Shown piece by piece: positions 1 to 6,993 of a stretch of 24,041 nucleotides of DNA (its first letter is position 1; each line of letters begins with the position of its first letter). Source of the DNA: an uncultured Collinsella sp. (GTDB taxonomy: Bacteria; Actinomycetota; Coriobacteriia; Coriobacteriales; Coriobacteriaceae); assembly GCA_959599615.1 (NCBI GenBank), contig CAUGKA010000010.1, positions 1 through 24,041 of the forward strand. Reading direction: 5' to 3'. The notes beneath the pieces were generated by a model. It was not told the DNA's origin. It ran no database searches and was given only the letters and a program-made list of their open reading frames with translations. The position numbers and the translations under genes are program-made.

Positions 1-129
1 GCATGTCATAATCCTACAGCAGCATTCGCCATAATCTGACAATAGAGTTTTCCACAATCTATAAGTAGCCCAGGTCGGGACCCTATTTAACAAACCAAAT
101 TCTCGCCCAACGCCATTTCCTCTCCTGGT

Positions 130-168
130 GACCGGTTCATTTTGGCGGGTTTCATCTGGGCAAACGCC
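130..168. repeat. 39-nt dispersed repeat, copy 1
   Basis: This stretch aligns without gaps to 7973-8011, with 33 of 39 positions identical and five of the six differences being transitions. In this copy TTTTGGCG (140-147) can pair with CGCCAAAA (165-172), which runs into the neighbouring hairpin. The other copy pairs instead with a left arm upstream of the shared part. Its function is unknown. The leftmost 129 bases show no gene or signal that I can support. Confidence 0.6.
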
Positions 169-210
169 AAAACCACCACAAAGGTGCCTGTCCCCTTTGT
201 GGTGGTTTGA
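169..210. repeat. Dispersed hairpin repeat, copy 1
   Basis: A perfect 15-bp inverted repeat (arms 170-184 and 194-208) has a 9-nt loop. The 42-nt unit is identical to 15097-15138. It has no clear T-run on the plus strand here. On the minus strand it is followed by a short TTTTGG tract. It could act as a weak terminator for something leaving the window to the left, but being an exact repeat is its main feature. Confidence 0.75.
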
Positions 211-236
211 AGCTCTCCTGGGCGGGATGCTAGACT
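207..236 (+). promoter_or_regulatory. Possible promoter for the small gene at 291
   Basis: TTGAAG (207-212) and TAGACT (231-236) are 18 bp apart. The second element is preceded by TGC, as in an extended -10. Each hexamer matches four of six consensus positions. The predicted transcript would start near 243 and carry a leader of about 48 nt with a strong ribosome binding site. The -35 overlaps the end of the hairpin repeat. Confidence 0.3.
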
Positions 237-290
237 TGCGGCATATACATTCGCGCCAAAGCACGGGTCGCATACAGGAAAGGAGATGCC

Positions 291-482
291 ATGGCGCCTA
301 TCGCACCGCTCAAGATGCTCGTCGCTCCTGCCGCCAAGGCCATCGCCCACCTGAGCGACTCACTTACTTACGATGAGGTCCCCTGCATCGCCGAGGAGCG
401 TTCGGACAGCCGCCCGTACCTGGGCCACGTCCCCTACTTTGCGCCTAAGCTCGTTTCCGATCCCGAGCACCGCGAACAGTAA
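291..482 (+). CDS. Small hypothetical protein (63 aa)
   Basis: I do not recognise the family. The start is supported by AGGAAAGGAG, which ends about 5 nt before the ATG, one of the best ribosome binding sites in the window. Codon third positions are mostly G or C, as in the larger genes around it. The product begins MAPIAPLKMLVAP and ends PEHREQ. It has one cysteine, no clear membrane helix and a charged middle part (EERSDSRP). It is monocistronic, convergent with the permease gene that ends at 548, with a hairpin between them. It could be a conserved small soluble protein. The alternative, a chance ORF, is less likely given the ribosome binding site and codon use. Confidence 0.55.
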   Translation: MAPIAPLKMLVAPAAKAIAHLSDSLTYDEVPCIAEERSDSRPYLGHVPYFAPKLVSDPEHREQ

Positions 483-489
483 TCCAAGA

Positions 490-533
490 TGCACCAAGCG
501 CTGCGTAACTCGCGGCGCTACTGTTTTGGTGCA
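490..533. terminator. Hairpin between convergent genes
   Basis: TGCACCAA (490-497) pairs with TTGGTGCA (526-533). The stem continues as GCGC (498-501) with GCGC (515-518) after a bulge on the right side. It sits between the small gene and the convergent permease. Neither side has a good T-run, so it is only a weak candidate for a terminator. Confidence 0.3.
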
Positions 534-547
534 AAATAACCTGACCC

Positions 548-1927
548 CTATGCGCCAACGCCGGGATTGTCGATGCTGCGGCCGCGGCGCGATATGAGGC
601 GCGAAACCTCGCCCAGCAACACGCCGATCACCACACCCATGAGGATCGGCAACTTTGACATCTCGGCGGGCGAGCTGTTAAGCGGCACGATTGTCGCAAC
701 AATGGAAAGCATGAGCTCTACCACCGGCATCGCAAGCGCCACCGCGAGCACCTTGCCCTCGAAAGGCGCACGGAACACACGCGAACGATTATCGTGCTTG
801 CGCAGACGCCAAAACGCTGGGAACATGGGGATATAGCTCATGAGCAGAAAGACGACGTTCATCGAGAAGAAAACCCAAAAGACGTCGGAACCCTCACCCA
901 GCGGAATCTGGAGCAGCAGCACCAGACTGGCAAAACAGCCGTTAATGAGCGCCGAGCCGTTGGGCATGCCGGTCTTTTTGGACACCAACGCAAAGGGACG
1001 CGGCATGTTGCCATGGCGCGCGGCATAGCTCGCTACGTTGTTGACGCCAAAGCTCCAGCAGATCATATTGGCGAACAGCGTCACCAAAAAGGCCACGCCC
1101 ACGACCATCGTCAGCGGGTGGGTGCGCCCCACCATAGCGGCGACTGCGTCCACAATGCCCGAATCGAGTGAAAGCTGCTCGGTGGGAACCGCGGCTCCAA
1201 TGCCAATGCCACAGATGATGTAGATCGCCGCAATGGCCACGCCACCGGCAATAACCGCCTTGGGGATATCACGCGACGGGTTCTTCATCGTGCTGGCAAA
1301 GGTCGCGACCACTTCGAAGCCCATAAAGTTGAACAGGATAATCGATAGGTACGTCAACGAATTGGTGTCGCCCAGATCTGGAATGAAGGTCTTAAACGAC
1401 ATGTCGTTGGCAAAGCCGTTATTGCAGGCAAACCAAATGCCGACGATTCCCACCACAGCGGTAATGAGCACCTTGATGACGGCGCCGCCGTCCATGACCC
1501 AATCTGCCTCGGCCACCGGCTGCATTGCCATGACCGTGACGCCCCACACAAAGACAATCTCGATGGCGATTCGGATCCCGAGTGAAAACTCGATACCCCA
1601 CACCGCATTAATGACACTGGGGAACATGCAGGCGATACTTGCCACCCACAGCGGAAAGTTAACCCAGTAGCACCAAGAGCAGCGGGCGCCCCAACGGTCG
1701 CCCAAGCCCAGGCGAACCCAATCGTACAGGCCGCCCTCGGAATCAAACGCCGTACCGAGCTCGGCCACCACCAGGCCATAGGGAAGCAAAAACGTAATGA
1801 TGAGGAAGATCCACCAGAAGAACTGCACGTTACCCATGGCAGATGCCGGAGCGGCCGCCTCGATGGTAAAGACAACGCAGATAACCGAGAGGATGACCTC
1901 GAACAGGGAGAACTTTTTACCTGCCAC
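548..1927 (-). CDS. APC-family amino acid/amine permease, paralogue of AguD
   Basis: An integral membrane transporter of the amino acid-polyamine-organocation superfamily, 459 aa, with about twelve hydrophobic segments along its length. It is clearly paralogous to the permease at 4019-5458. Shared blocks include QFFWWIFL, FLLPYG, VVAELGT, NGFANDMS and FNFMGFEV. It may also exchange agmatine, putrescine or a related amine or amino acid, but the substrate cannot be read from sequence. The start is a GTG preceded by AGGGGGA at a good distance. It is separated from aguA by about 600 bp containing two terminators, so it is probably a separate transcription unit. A terminator-like hairpin lies just before its start, suggesting attenuation of readthrough. 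Confidence 0.92.
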   Translation of the reverse strand: MAGKKFSLFEVILSVICVVFTIEAAAPASAMGNVQFFWWIFLIITFLLPYGLVVAELGTAFDSEGGLYDWVRLGLGDRWGARCSWCYWVNFPLWVASIACMFPSVINAVWGIEFSLGIRIAIEIVFVWGVTVMAMQPVAEADWVMDGGAVIKVLITAVVGIVGIWFACNNGFANDMSFKTFIPDLGDTNSLTYLSIILFNFMGFEVVATFASTMKNPSRDIPKAVIAGGVAIAAIYIICGIGIGAAVPTEQLSLDSGIVDAVAAMVGRTHPLTMVVGVAFLVTLFANMICWSFGVNNVASYAARHGNMPRPFALVSKKTGMPNGSALINGCFASLVLLLQIPLGEGSDVFWVFFSMNVVFLLMSYIPMFPAFWRLRKHDNRSRVFRAPFEGKVLAVALAMPVVELMLSIVATIVPLNSSPAEMSKLPILMGVVIGVLLGEVSRLISRRGRSIDNPGVGA

Positions 1928-2099
1928 GACACGCTCCCCCTACAGCAAAAAGGATGGCATCTGTACCGAAGGCGCAGCCCAAGGTAGGGTTGCAGGCCGC
2001 GTCACCGGTGCAGGTGCCATCCCAAAGAGAAGAGAGGATGCAATTGTTGGACCAACGCTCGCGGAACAGGCGCGTGTAGATAACGATACGCTGGTACAT
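1917..2099 (-). CDS. Possible 60-aa leader peptide of the second permease
   Basis: An ATG at 2097-2099 is preceded by GGAG at 5 nt. The reading frame runs through the whole attenuator hairpin and stops at 1917-1919, just inside the permease gene that starts at 1927. The peptide starts MYQRIVIYTRLFRERW, with four arginines in its first 15 residues, and has five cysteines in its second half. A ribosome translating it fully would open the hairpin and could reinitiate at the permease start. This is inference from position and ribosome binding site. No family is recognised, and it may be a chance frame. Confidence 0.28.
   Translation of the reverse strand: MYQRIVIYTRLFRERWSNNCILSSLWDGTCTGDAACNPTLGCAFGTDAILFAVGGACRGR
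1947..2022 (-). terminator. Terminator or attenuator upstream of the second permease
   Basis: Read on the minus strand, GGATGGCA (complement of 2015-2022) pairs with TGCCATCC (complement of 1952-1959). The stem continues CTG/CAG after one mismatch, and the 3' arm is followed directly by TTTTT (1947-1951). The stem ends only about 25 nt before the GTG start of the permease. That position fits attenuation rather than termination of an upstream gene. The 51-nt apical region can fold further. Confidence 0.55.
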
Positions 2100-2154
2100 A
2101 GATACTCCGATCAAAACGGTCGCGTTCACGACCGATAACTTTCGGCAATTGAAG

Positions 2155-2223
2155 ACGCGTCTGACCTGGGAAATTCAAGCGAACAATTGGCCTAACCCGC
2201 AAAAAATCCCAGGCCAGACGCGT
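2155..2223. repeat. Long palindrome (17-bp arms)
   Basis: Arm 2155-2171 is the reverse complement of 2207-2223 except for one position that becomes a G-U pair in RNA. The loop is 35 nt. No T-run follows on either side at a terminator-like distance. It resembles the other long inverted repeats in this window in size and placement, but not in sequence. A dispersed repeat is possible. Confidence 0.6.
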
Positions 2224-2239
2224 ACTCAATCAAAGAAAA

Positions 2240-2271
2240 GGGCACTCCGAAGTGGAGGCAACGGAGTGCCC
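2240..2271 (-). terminator. Intrinsic terminator on the minus strand
   Basis: GGGCACTCCG (2240-2249) and CGGAGTGCCC (2262-2271) form a perfect 10-bp stem with a 12-nt loop. On the minus strand the stem is followed by TTTTCTTTG. It ends transcription coming from aguA and the structured region 2281-2514. Confidence 0.8.
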
Positions 2272-2280
2272 AAAGAAAAA

Positions 2281-2514
2281 CCCAGCCGACCAAGACATCG
2301 AATAAACCGACCATCAATGCCCCGAGATGGTCCGATTCACCGACCGTCCGATTGATCGGCTGGGTTCCCGAAGCATCACGGCTCAGGAAGCCAGACGATT
2401 AAGCGTCTGCGTGATTGGCTGGGTTTCCGAGGTGCGGCAGATTGCCCTGAAAGAGGAGGGCATAGACCTTAAGGGTCATGCCCGACGATTGAAGGGCAAG
2501 GTGCCGTGCCTCGG
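2281..2514 (-). ncRNA. Candidate structured RNA downstream of aguA
   Basis: Three successive folds occupy the space after the aguA stop. Fold 1 (2427-2514) is a long nested hairpin with five helices: CCGAGG/CCTCGG, CGGCA/TGCCG, TTGCCCT/AGGGCAA, GGGCAT/ATGCCC and GACC/GGTC. Fold 2 (2375-2415) pairs ATCACG with CGTGAT around AGACG/CGTCT. Fold 3 (2281-2364) closes with CCCAGCCGA/TCGGCTGGG around GACCATC/GATGGTC, and on the minus strand is followed by TTTTT, as in a terminator. On the minus strand the motif ACCCAGCC occurs twice (after folds 1 and 2), and both copies could pair with the GGCTGGG of the terminator arm. It could be the aguA 3' UTR, a separate small RNA or a riboswitch-like leader. 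The strand is inferred from the T-run. Confidence 0.45.
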
Positions 2515-2526
2515 GAAGACAGACAA

Positions 2527-3732
2527 TTACGCGGACGGCTCCTGCTGGGTAATGCAGTGGATATTGCCGCCGCCGAAGACGACCTGCTCGGACTGAACGC
2601 CGACGCACTTGTAGACGCCCTCGCCCCAGACCTCGTCATAGATCTTCTGGAGCGTGTCGACGGCCAGCTGGTCGTTCTCGTCGCCGTACTGCGGGACGAT
2701 AACGCCGTGGTTGGTGACCAGGTAGTTCATGTAGGAGGCGATCAGCGGCTCGTCGGGAACGCGCGGCTCGGCGTTCTCGTCGGCGTCGATGGTGTCGCAG
2801 GAAGCCTGGTCCATGAACAGCGGGTTCACGGGCATGCAGAGCTTGTAGACCTTCATCTTGCGGCCCTTGGCGTCAACGGCGTTGGAGAGGGTCTCGTAGG
2901 CAGCGTGGCACTGCTCGTAGAACGGATACTCGGGATCGTCGGTCCAGATGCAGGCCATGACGCCCGGAGCGATGAACGTGGCGACGTCGTCGATATGACC
3001 GTTGGTCTCCTCGGGGTCGATGCCCTCCTTGACCCAGATGACCTTCTCGACGCCCAGGTAATCCTTGAGGTGCTCGTCCATGTAGGCGCGAAGCTCCTCG
3101 CTCCAGGGCTCAAACTTCTTGTGGAACTTGGGCCAGATGGACTCGGGATCCTCTTCCTCCTCGAGCACCGCAGAGCAGGTGCGGCCCGGGGAAAGCAGGC
3201 ACTGGTCGGTCACGACAAGGGTGCCCTCGCCGTCGACGGTGATGGAGCCGCCCTCGAGAATCATGTCATCGGGACGGTAGCGACGGCAGCCGGAGAGCTC
3301 AGCCATCTTAAGGGCGATCTGCTCGTCCTTGTCCCACGGGAAATAGAGGCCATCGACGAGACCGCCGTAGGCGTTGAAGTGCCAGTGGTTGGCACGCTTC
3401 TCACCCTTGCCGTTGATGACGTAGGTGGCGGCAGTGTCGCGGAACCAAGCGTCGTCGGTGGTCATCTCGATAACGGTGACATTCTCGTCGTTCTCGAAGA
3501 CGGCCTTGCAGTTGGCATAGTCGACCTGGTTGGCGCACATATAGACCGGGGTGAACTCGGAGATGGCGCGGGCGATGGCGGCATACTGCTTCTGAGCAGG
3601 CTTGGCGCCGTGGGCCCAGGTGTCGGTGCGGTGGGGCCAGCCCATCCACACGCGATCCTGCGGGGCGAACTCGGCGGGCATAAAGAAGCCGTCGGCCTTG
3701 GGGGTGGACTCGGACTCGGTGATCGTACGCAT
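2527..3732 (-). CDS. aguA: Agmatine deiminase
   Basis: Converts agmatine to N-carbamoylputrescine and ammonia in the cytoplasm. It is the first step of the agmatine deiminase pathway. Family marks are visible: AYGGLVDGLY (121-130), ILEGGSI (158-164), ETNGHIDD (242-249) with the active-site His246, and the C-terminal GGGNIHCITQQ with the nucleophile Cys393. At 401 aa it is longer than the usual 365-380. The extra length lies around residues 187-235, with an acidic EEEEDPES stretch. The block usually written WMRDxGPT reads WFRDTAAT here (97-104). The start is fixed by GGAGG 7 nt upstream. Longer upstream extensions of the frame have no such signal. It is downstream of aguD with a 286-bp gap, so it may have its own promoter or be processed. 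Confidence 0.96.
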   Translation of the reverse strand: MRTITESESTPKADGFFMPAEFAPQDRVWMGWPHRTDTWAHGAKPAQKQYAAIARAISEFTPVYMCANQVDYANCKAVFENDENVTVIEMTTDDAWFRDTAATYVINGKGEKRANHWHFNAYGGLVDGLYFPWDKDEQIALKMAELSGCRRYRPDDMILEGGSITVDGEGTLVVTDQCLLSPGRTCSAVLEEEEDPESIWPKFHKKFEPWSEELRAYMDEHLKDYLGVEKVIWVKEGIDPEETNGHIDDVATFIAPGVMACIWTDDPEYPFYEQCHAAYETLSNAVDAKGRKMKVYKLCMPVNPLFMDQASCDTIDADENAEPRVPDEPLIASYMNYLVTNHGVIVPQYGDENDQLAVDTLQKIYDEVWGEGVYKCVGVQSEQVVFGGGNIHCITQQEPSA

Positions 3733-3750
3733 AAGATTTCCTCCAAATCG

Positions 3751-3760
3751 AACGATCGTT
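3751..3760. promoter_or_regulatory. Palindrome in the aguA leader
   Basis: AACGATCGTT is a perfect 10-bp palindrome 18 bp upstream of the aguA start codon, just upstream of its ribosome binding site (GGAGG at 3740-3744). Further upstream, two GGGCGCCC palindromes (near 3807-3814 and 3827-3834) could pair with each other. No convincing -35/-10 pair was found in the 3733-4018 gap. Confidence 0.25.
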
Positions 3761-3925
3761 TGCCGCGGGCGGATTACCCGCAGCCTAAAACCAAGAGATA
3801 GTGGGCGCCCGTCCCCCGGCAAAGGTCGGGGCGCCCGGTGCCGGTTTTCACGGAGCCGCACCGACGAGCGGCAACGTAACCAAGTGCGTGGAGACAAAAC
3901 GCACGAAGGATACGAAAGAGAGAGG

Positions 3926-3972
3926 TTGGGGCGGGCGGTGGTTACCGGAGCTATCGCTCGCACCCGCCCCAA
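3926..3972 (-). terminator. Hairpin after aguD
   Basis: TTGGGGCGGG (3926-3935) and CCCGCCCCAA (3963-3972) form a 10-bp GC-rich stem with a 27-nt loop, about 45 bp after the aguD stop. On the minus strand it is followed by a pyrimidine-rich CCTCTCTCTTTCG rather than a pure T-run. It could reduce readthrough from aguD into aguA or protect the upstream mRNA end. Confidence 0.45.
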
Positions 3973-4018
3973 GGAATGGTTAGACAATTGGAAGGTTGGA
4001 GCCCCGAATCCGGGTGCT

Positions 4019-5458
4019 CTAGTCCTCCTCGGCCTCGGCGGCCTCCTCAGCGAGACGCTGAGCTGCCAGCTCGGGAGTGAGGCCCTTGTACTCGGTCTCG
4101 CGGCCCTTGGCGCTGACGACGCGGACAACCTCGCCGATGAGCAGAAGCACGATGAAGATAACGATCATCGGGAGCTTGTCGCCAATCTCGGCGGCGGAGA
4201 GCGGCACCAGCGTTGCAACGATGGCCAGGATCAGCTCGATGCAAGGGATGGCCAGCATGACCTTCATCATGGCGCCCTTAAACGGGAACGTGAAGATACG
4301 CTCGCGGTCGGGGTCGTTCTTGCGAAGGTTGAGGAACGCCGGGAACATCGGGATGTAGGTCAGCAGCAGGAAGACGACGGAGGTGCCGAAGAGCATCCAG
4401 AAGACGCCGTTGGAGATGGCGTCGATGGGAACGAGCTGCAGACACAGCACCAGAGAGGCAACGACGGCGTTGACCAGGTTGGCGCCGTTGGGCATATCGT
4501 CGTCAGAGATCATCGAGGCGAAGACCTTGGGCATGTTGCCGTGCTCGGCAGCGTAGCGGGCGACGGAGTTGACGCCGAAGGACCAGGCGGCCATGTTGGC
4601 GAACAGGGTAATCAGGAAGGCGATGCAGATGACCTTGAAGATCATGGAGTCGCCCACCATTGTCTGGACTGCATAAATCATGCCATAGTCGGGGTCGATG
4701 GAATCGGCCGGCACAGCAGCGCCGATGCCAAAGCCAGCGAACAGGTAGATCACGGCGATGGACAGGCCACCGACGATGATGGCCTTGGGGATATCGCGAG
4801 CGGGATCGGCCATGTCGTCGGTCATGGTGCAGATAACCTCGAAGCCCATGAAGTTAAAGATGATGATCGACAGGTAGCCGAGAGCGTTGGTGTTGGTGAG
4901 CTCGGGCAGGAAGGTGGCAGCGGACATGTCGTTCGCAAAACCGTTCTCCATGGCATACCAAATGCCCAAAGCGCCAACGATAACGGCGACGGCGACCTTG
5001 ATGATGGCGCCACCGTTAAGGACCCACTCGGAGTCGGCCGCCTTGGAGCGGCCCATGAGGTAGACGATCCACACAAAGGCAAGATCGATACCCATCTTGG
5101 CGATCAAGTTGAACTCGACGCCAAAGACCATGCCCAAAATGTCGGGGAACATGGTAGCCAGCGAGGCGATCCACAGCGGGTAGTTGACCCAGTAGTAATA
5201 CGAGATGCGGGCGCCCCATTTGTCGCCCAGGCCATCGCGTACCCAGTCGTAAATGCCGCCCTCGCCGTCATAGGTGGTACCGAGCTCGGCGACAACCATG
5301 CCGTAGGGAAGCAGGAAGGTCAGGATCAGGAAGATCCACCAGAAGAACTGCTGGTTGCCAATGGCAGCAGCAGGAGCGGCGGCCTCGCAAACGAAGACGA
5401 CGCAGATGATGGTCGAAATGACCGTCAAGAAGGAAAGCTTTTTCTTTCCGTCGCTCAT
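4019..5458 (-). CDS. aguD: Agmatine/putrescine antiporter, APC family
   Basis: A 479-aa inner-membrane permease of the APC superfamily with about twelve hydrophobic segments. From its place between putrescine carbamoyltransferase and agmatine deiminase it most likely exchanges external agmatine for internal putrescine. The N-terminal part carries EAAAPAAAIGNQQFFWWIFL and VVAELGTTYDGEGG, and the C-terminus is a hydrophilic, Glu-rich tail (AEEAAEAEED). The ATG is preceded by AAGGAG at 7 nt. It lies 132 bp after ptcA, with a hairpin in the gap. It is paralogous to the permease at 548-1927. The substrate is inferred from context, since APC members cannot be told apart by eye. Confidence 0.93.
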   Translation of the reverse strand: MSDGKKKLSFLTVISTIICVVFVCEAAAPAAAIGNQQFFWWIFLILTFLLPYGMVVAELGTTYDGEGGIYDWVRDGLGDKWGARISYYYWVNYPLWIASLATMFPDILGMVFGVEFNLIAKMGIDLAFVWIVYLMGRSKAADSEWVLNGGAIIKVAVAVIVGALGIWYAMENGFANDMSAATFLPELTNTNALGYLSIIIFNFMGFEVICTMTDDMADPARDIPKAIIVGGLSIAVIYLFAGFGIGAAVPADSIDPDYGMIYAVQTMVGDSMIFKVICIAFLITLFANMAAWSFGVNSVARYAAEHGNMPKVFASMISDDDMPNGANLVNAVVASLVLCLQLVPIDAISNGVFWMLFGTSVVFLLLTYIPMFPAFLNLRKNDPDRERIFTFPFKGAMMKVMLAIPCIELILAIVATLVPLSAAEIGDKLPMIVIFIVLLLIGEVVRVVSAKGRETEYKGLTPELAAQRLAEEAAEAEED

Positions 5459-5489
5459 GATGAGCTCCTTCGCTCAGTCTTGGACAGAT

Positions 5490-5528
5490 CCGAGGCCCAA
5501 GGTACTAAGGCAATTGCCTGAGCCTCGG
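5490..5528 (-). other. Intergenic stem-loop between ptcA and aguD
   Basis: CCGAGGC (5490-5496) pairs with GCCTCGG (5522-5528), and inside lies the palindrome AGGCAATTGCCT (5508-5519). There is no T-run, so this looks like an mRNA processing or stability element within the operon rather than a terminator. Confidence 0.4.
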
Positions 5529-5590
5529 TGAGCGGACGACAGGAGACGAGCATCCGCCGCCCGCAAACGTGCGTTTAGCAGGCTTAAGGC

Positions 5591-6664
5591 TTAGAGCTGC
5601 TCGAGAGCCTCGAGAGCGGCGTGAAGCTCGGCCTTGGCGGAGTACTCGACACCCTCGTCGTTGAGCGGGGTGCGCTTGCCCAGGGCAGCGAGGAGAGCAC
5701 GGATGGAGTGCTTGCGGTTCTCGGCCTCGACCCAGCACAGGGAGCGCTCGGGATCGTCCATAACCTCGTCGACGACTTCCTCGTTGCGAGTGGCCGGCAG
5801 GCAGTGCATGAACTTGGAGTTGGGGCCGGCGAAGTTCATCATGTCCATGGTGACCTGATACTTGGGGTAGAACACGTCCATGTAGTTCTCGCCCGAGACC
5901 TCCTCGTCGTACAGGCCATACCACACGTCGGTGTAGATGAAGTCGGCGCCCTTGATGCACTCGATGTCGTCGGAGATGACGACGGAGCCGCCGGAGACCT
6001 TGCAGTTCTCCTCGGCGATGGCCATCATCTGCTTGCCGAACTCGGCGCGCTCCTCGACGGTGCCAACGTGCAGGCCGCCGTCAGGGATCTGGTGGCCCTT
6101 AGGTCCAAACTGGACAAACTTCATGCCGACCTTGGAAGCGATGAACATGAGGGAGACGCAGACCTGGGTGGCGTCGCCGATGAAGGCCAGGGTGCAGTCC
6201 TCGATCTTCTTGCCCTCGGGGAGGTTCTCGAGCATGGTCATGAGGTCGCCCATCTCCTGCGTGGGATGGTTGAACTCGGACATGCCGTTGATGACGGGCA
6301 CAGCGGAGCCCTCGGCGAGGCCGACGACGTCCTTGTGACGGTCAACGCGAGCCATCATGATGTCGAGCAGCGAGCCCATAACGCGAGCGGTGTCGCCCAG
6401 GGACTCGTGACCACCGAGCTGGATGGTGCCAGGGCCATAGAACTGAGCATGGCCGCCGAGGTCGGTCATAGCGGTCTCGAAGGAAAGACGAGTGCGGGTG
6501 GAGACCTGCTGGAAGATCATGCCAAGGCTCTTGTTGCGGAGCAGGTGCGGATAATAACCGTCAACCTTGATGGCCTTCTTCATTGCCAGGCCAAGATCCT
6601 CGATAGCCAGGATCTGCTCTTTGGTGAAGTCGTTGGTGTCGATGAAATCCTTAGGCAGTGCCAT
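5591..6664 (-). CDS. ptcA: Putrescine carbamoyltransferase
   Basis: Catalyses phosphorolysis of N-carbamoylputrescine to putrescine and carbamoyl phosphate. It belongs to the ornithine/aspartate carbamoyltransferase family. Visible motifs are the carbamoyl-phosphate loop STRTR (55-59), IQLGGHE (81-87), HPTQ (133-136), DVWYGLY (246-252) and HCLPATR (287-293). The close resemblance to enterococcal putrescine carbamoyltransferase in these blocks, plus the agmatine context, argues against ornithine carbamoyltransferase. Length is 357 aa. The start (ATG 6662-6664, protein MALPKDF) has AAAGGAAA at a good distance. An in-frame extension to 6745 lacks a signal. It is the first gene of the minus-strand agmatine cluster, divergent from the LuxR gene at 6994. 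Confidence 0.96.
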   Translation of the reverse strand: MALPKDFIDTNDFTKEQILAIEDLGLAMKKAIKVDGYYPHLLRNKSLGMIFQQVSTRTRLSFETAMTDLGGHAQFYGPGTIQLGGHESLGDTARVMGSLLDIMMARVDRHKDVVGLAEGSAVPVINGMSEFNHPTQEMGDLMTMLENLPEGKKIEDCTLAFIGDATQVCVSLMFIASKVGMKFVQFGPKGHQIPDGGLHVGTVEERAEFGKQMMAIAEENCKVSGGSVVISDDIECIKGADFIYTDVWYGLYDEEVSGENYMDVFYPKYQVTMDMMNFAGPNSKFMHCLPATRNEEVVDEVMDDPERSLCWVEAENRKHSIRALLAALGKRTPLNDEGVEYSAKAELHAALEALEQL

Positions 6665-6822
6665 GTCGATTTCCTTTCCGCCGGTCTTGCCGACTATTAC
6701 TATGAGGCGCTCATACATCACGCCTCGTGTTGACAAGACCATCATTCACCCGTATGCAATTTTTACCTAGTTTATTCGGGATTAAAGACCGTTCACGGAG
6801 TTACACCCCCTCTAAACCAATA

Positions 6823-6855
6823 TAAACCCGCAGGTAGCTGGCTTGCAGGGGTTTA
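6823..6855. promoter_or_regulatory. Inverted repeat between divergent ptcA and luxR genes
   Basis: TAAACCC (6823-6829) and GGGTTTA (6849-6855) are centred in the 329-bp divergent region, 19 bp apart. A second, imperfect pair lies outside it: GACCGTTCACGG (6787-6798) and CCGCGAACGGT (6867-6877). Such symmetry in a shared promoter region is typical of a regulator binding site, plausibly for the adjacent LuxR protein. The plus strand also holds TTGACA (6730-6735) with TATGCA 17 bp downstream. Confidence 0.4.
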
Positions 6856-6924
6856 CCATCTAGAACCGCGAACGGTATACGGCTATGCTGTATCTCGGCG
6901 CCTAATCCGCAATGAAACGAAGGG

Positions 6925-6954
6925 TTGAGACGTCTATATCCCACAAGGTATACA
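6925..6954 (+). promoter_or_regulatory. Promoter of the LuxR-type gene
   Basis: TTGAGA (6925-6930) matches five of six -35 positions, and TATACA (6949-6954) matches four of six -10 positions, with an 18-bp spacer. The distance to the ATG at 6994 gives a leader of roughly 33 nt. Confidence 0.45.
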
Positions 6955-6993
6955 GAGCTCGGCCATAGAATAAATGAGATGGGACGGTGACAG

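Noticed and set aside
1928..2040. T-box riboswitch upstream of the second permease (TGGCACC near a terminator)
   Set aside because: The conserved T-box antiterminator sequence (GGGTGGTACCGCG type) and a recognisable stem I with specifier loop are not present. Only a short TGGCACC matches.
2506..3801. Long plus-strand open frame (about 430 codons) opposite aguA
   Set aside because: It is the antisense of aguA. Its composition (repeated Val, Leu, Gly, Asp) follows from GC-rich codons of the real gene. No ribosome binding site or family match.
3602..5521. Long plus-strand open frame (639 codons) opposite aguD
   Set aside because: Antisense shadow of the permease gene with Gly/His/Asp-rich nonsense composition. 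The minus-strand product is a clear transporter.
5591..6664. Ornithine carbamoyltransferase as identity of ptcA
   Set aside because: The IQLGGHE and DVWYGLY blocks follow putrescine carbamoyltransferase, and the neighbours are agmatine genes without arginine deiminase.
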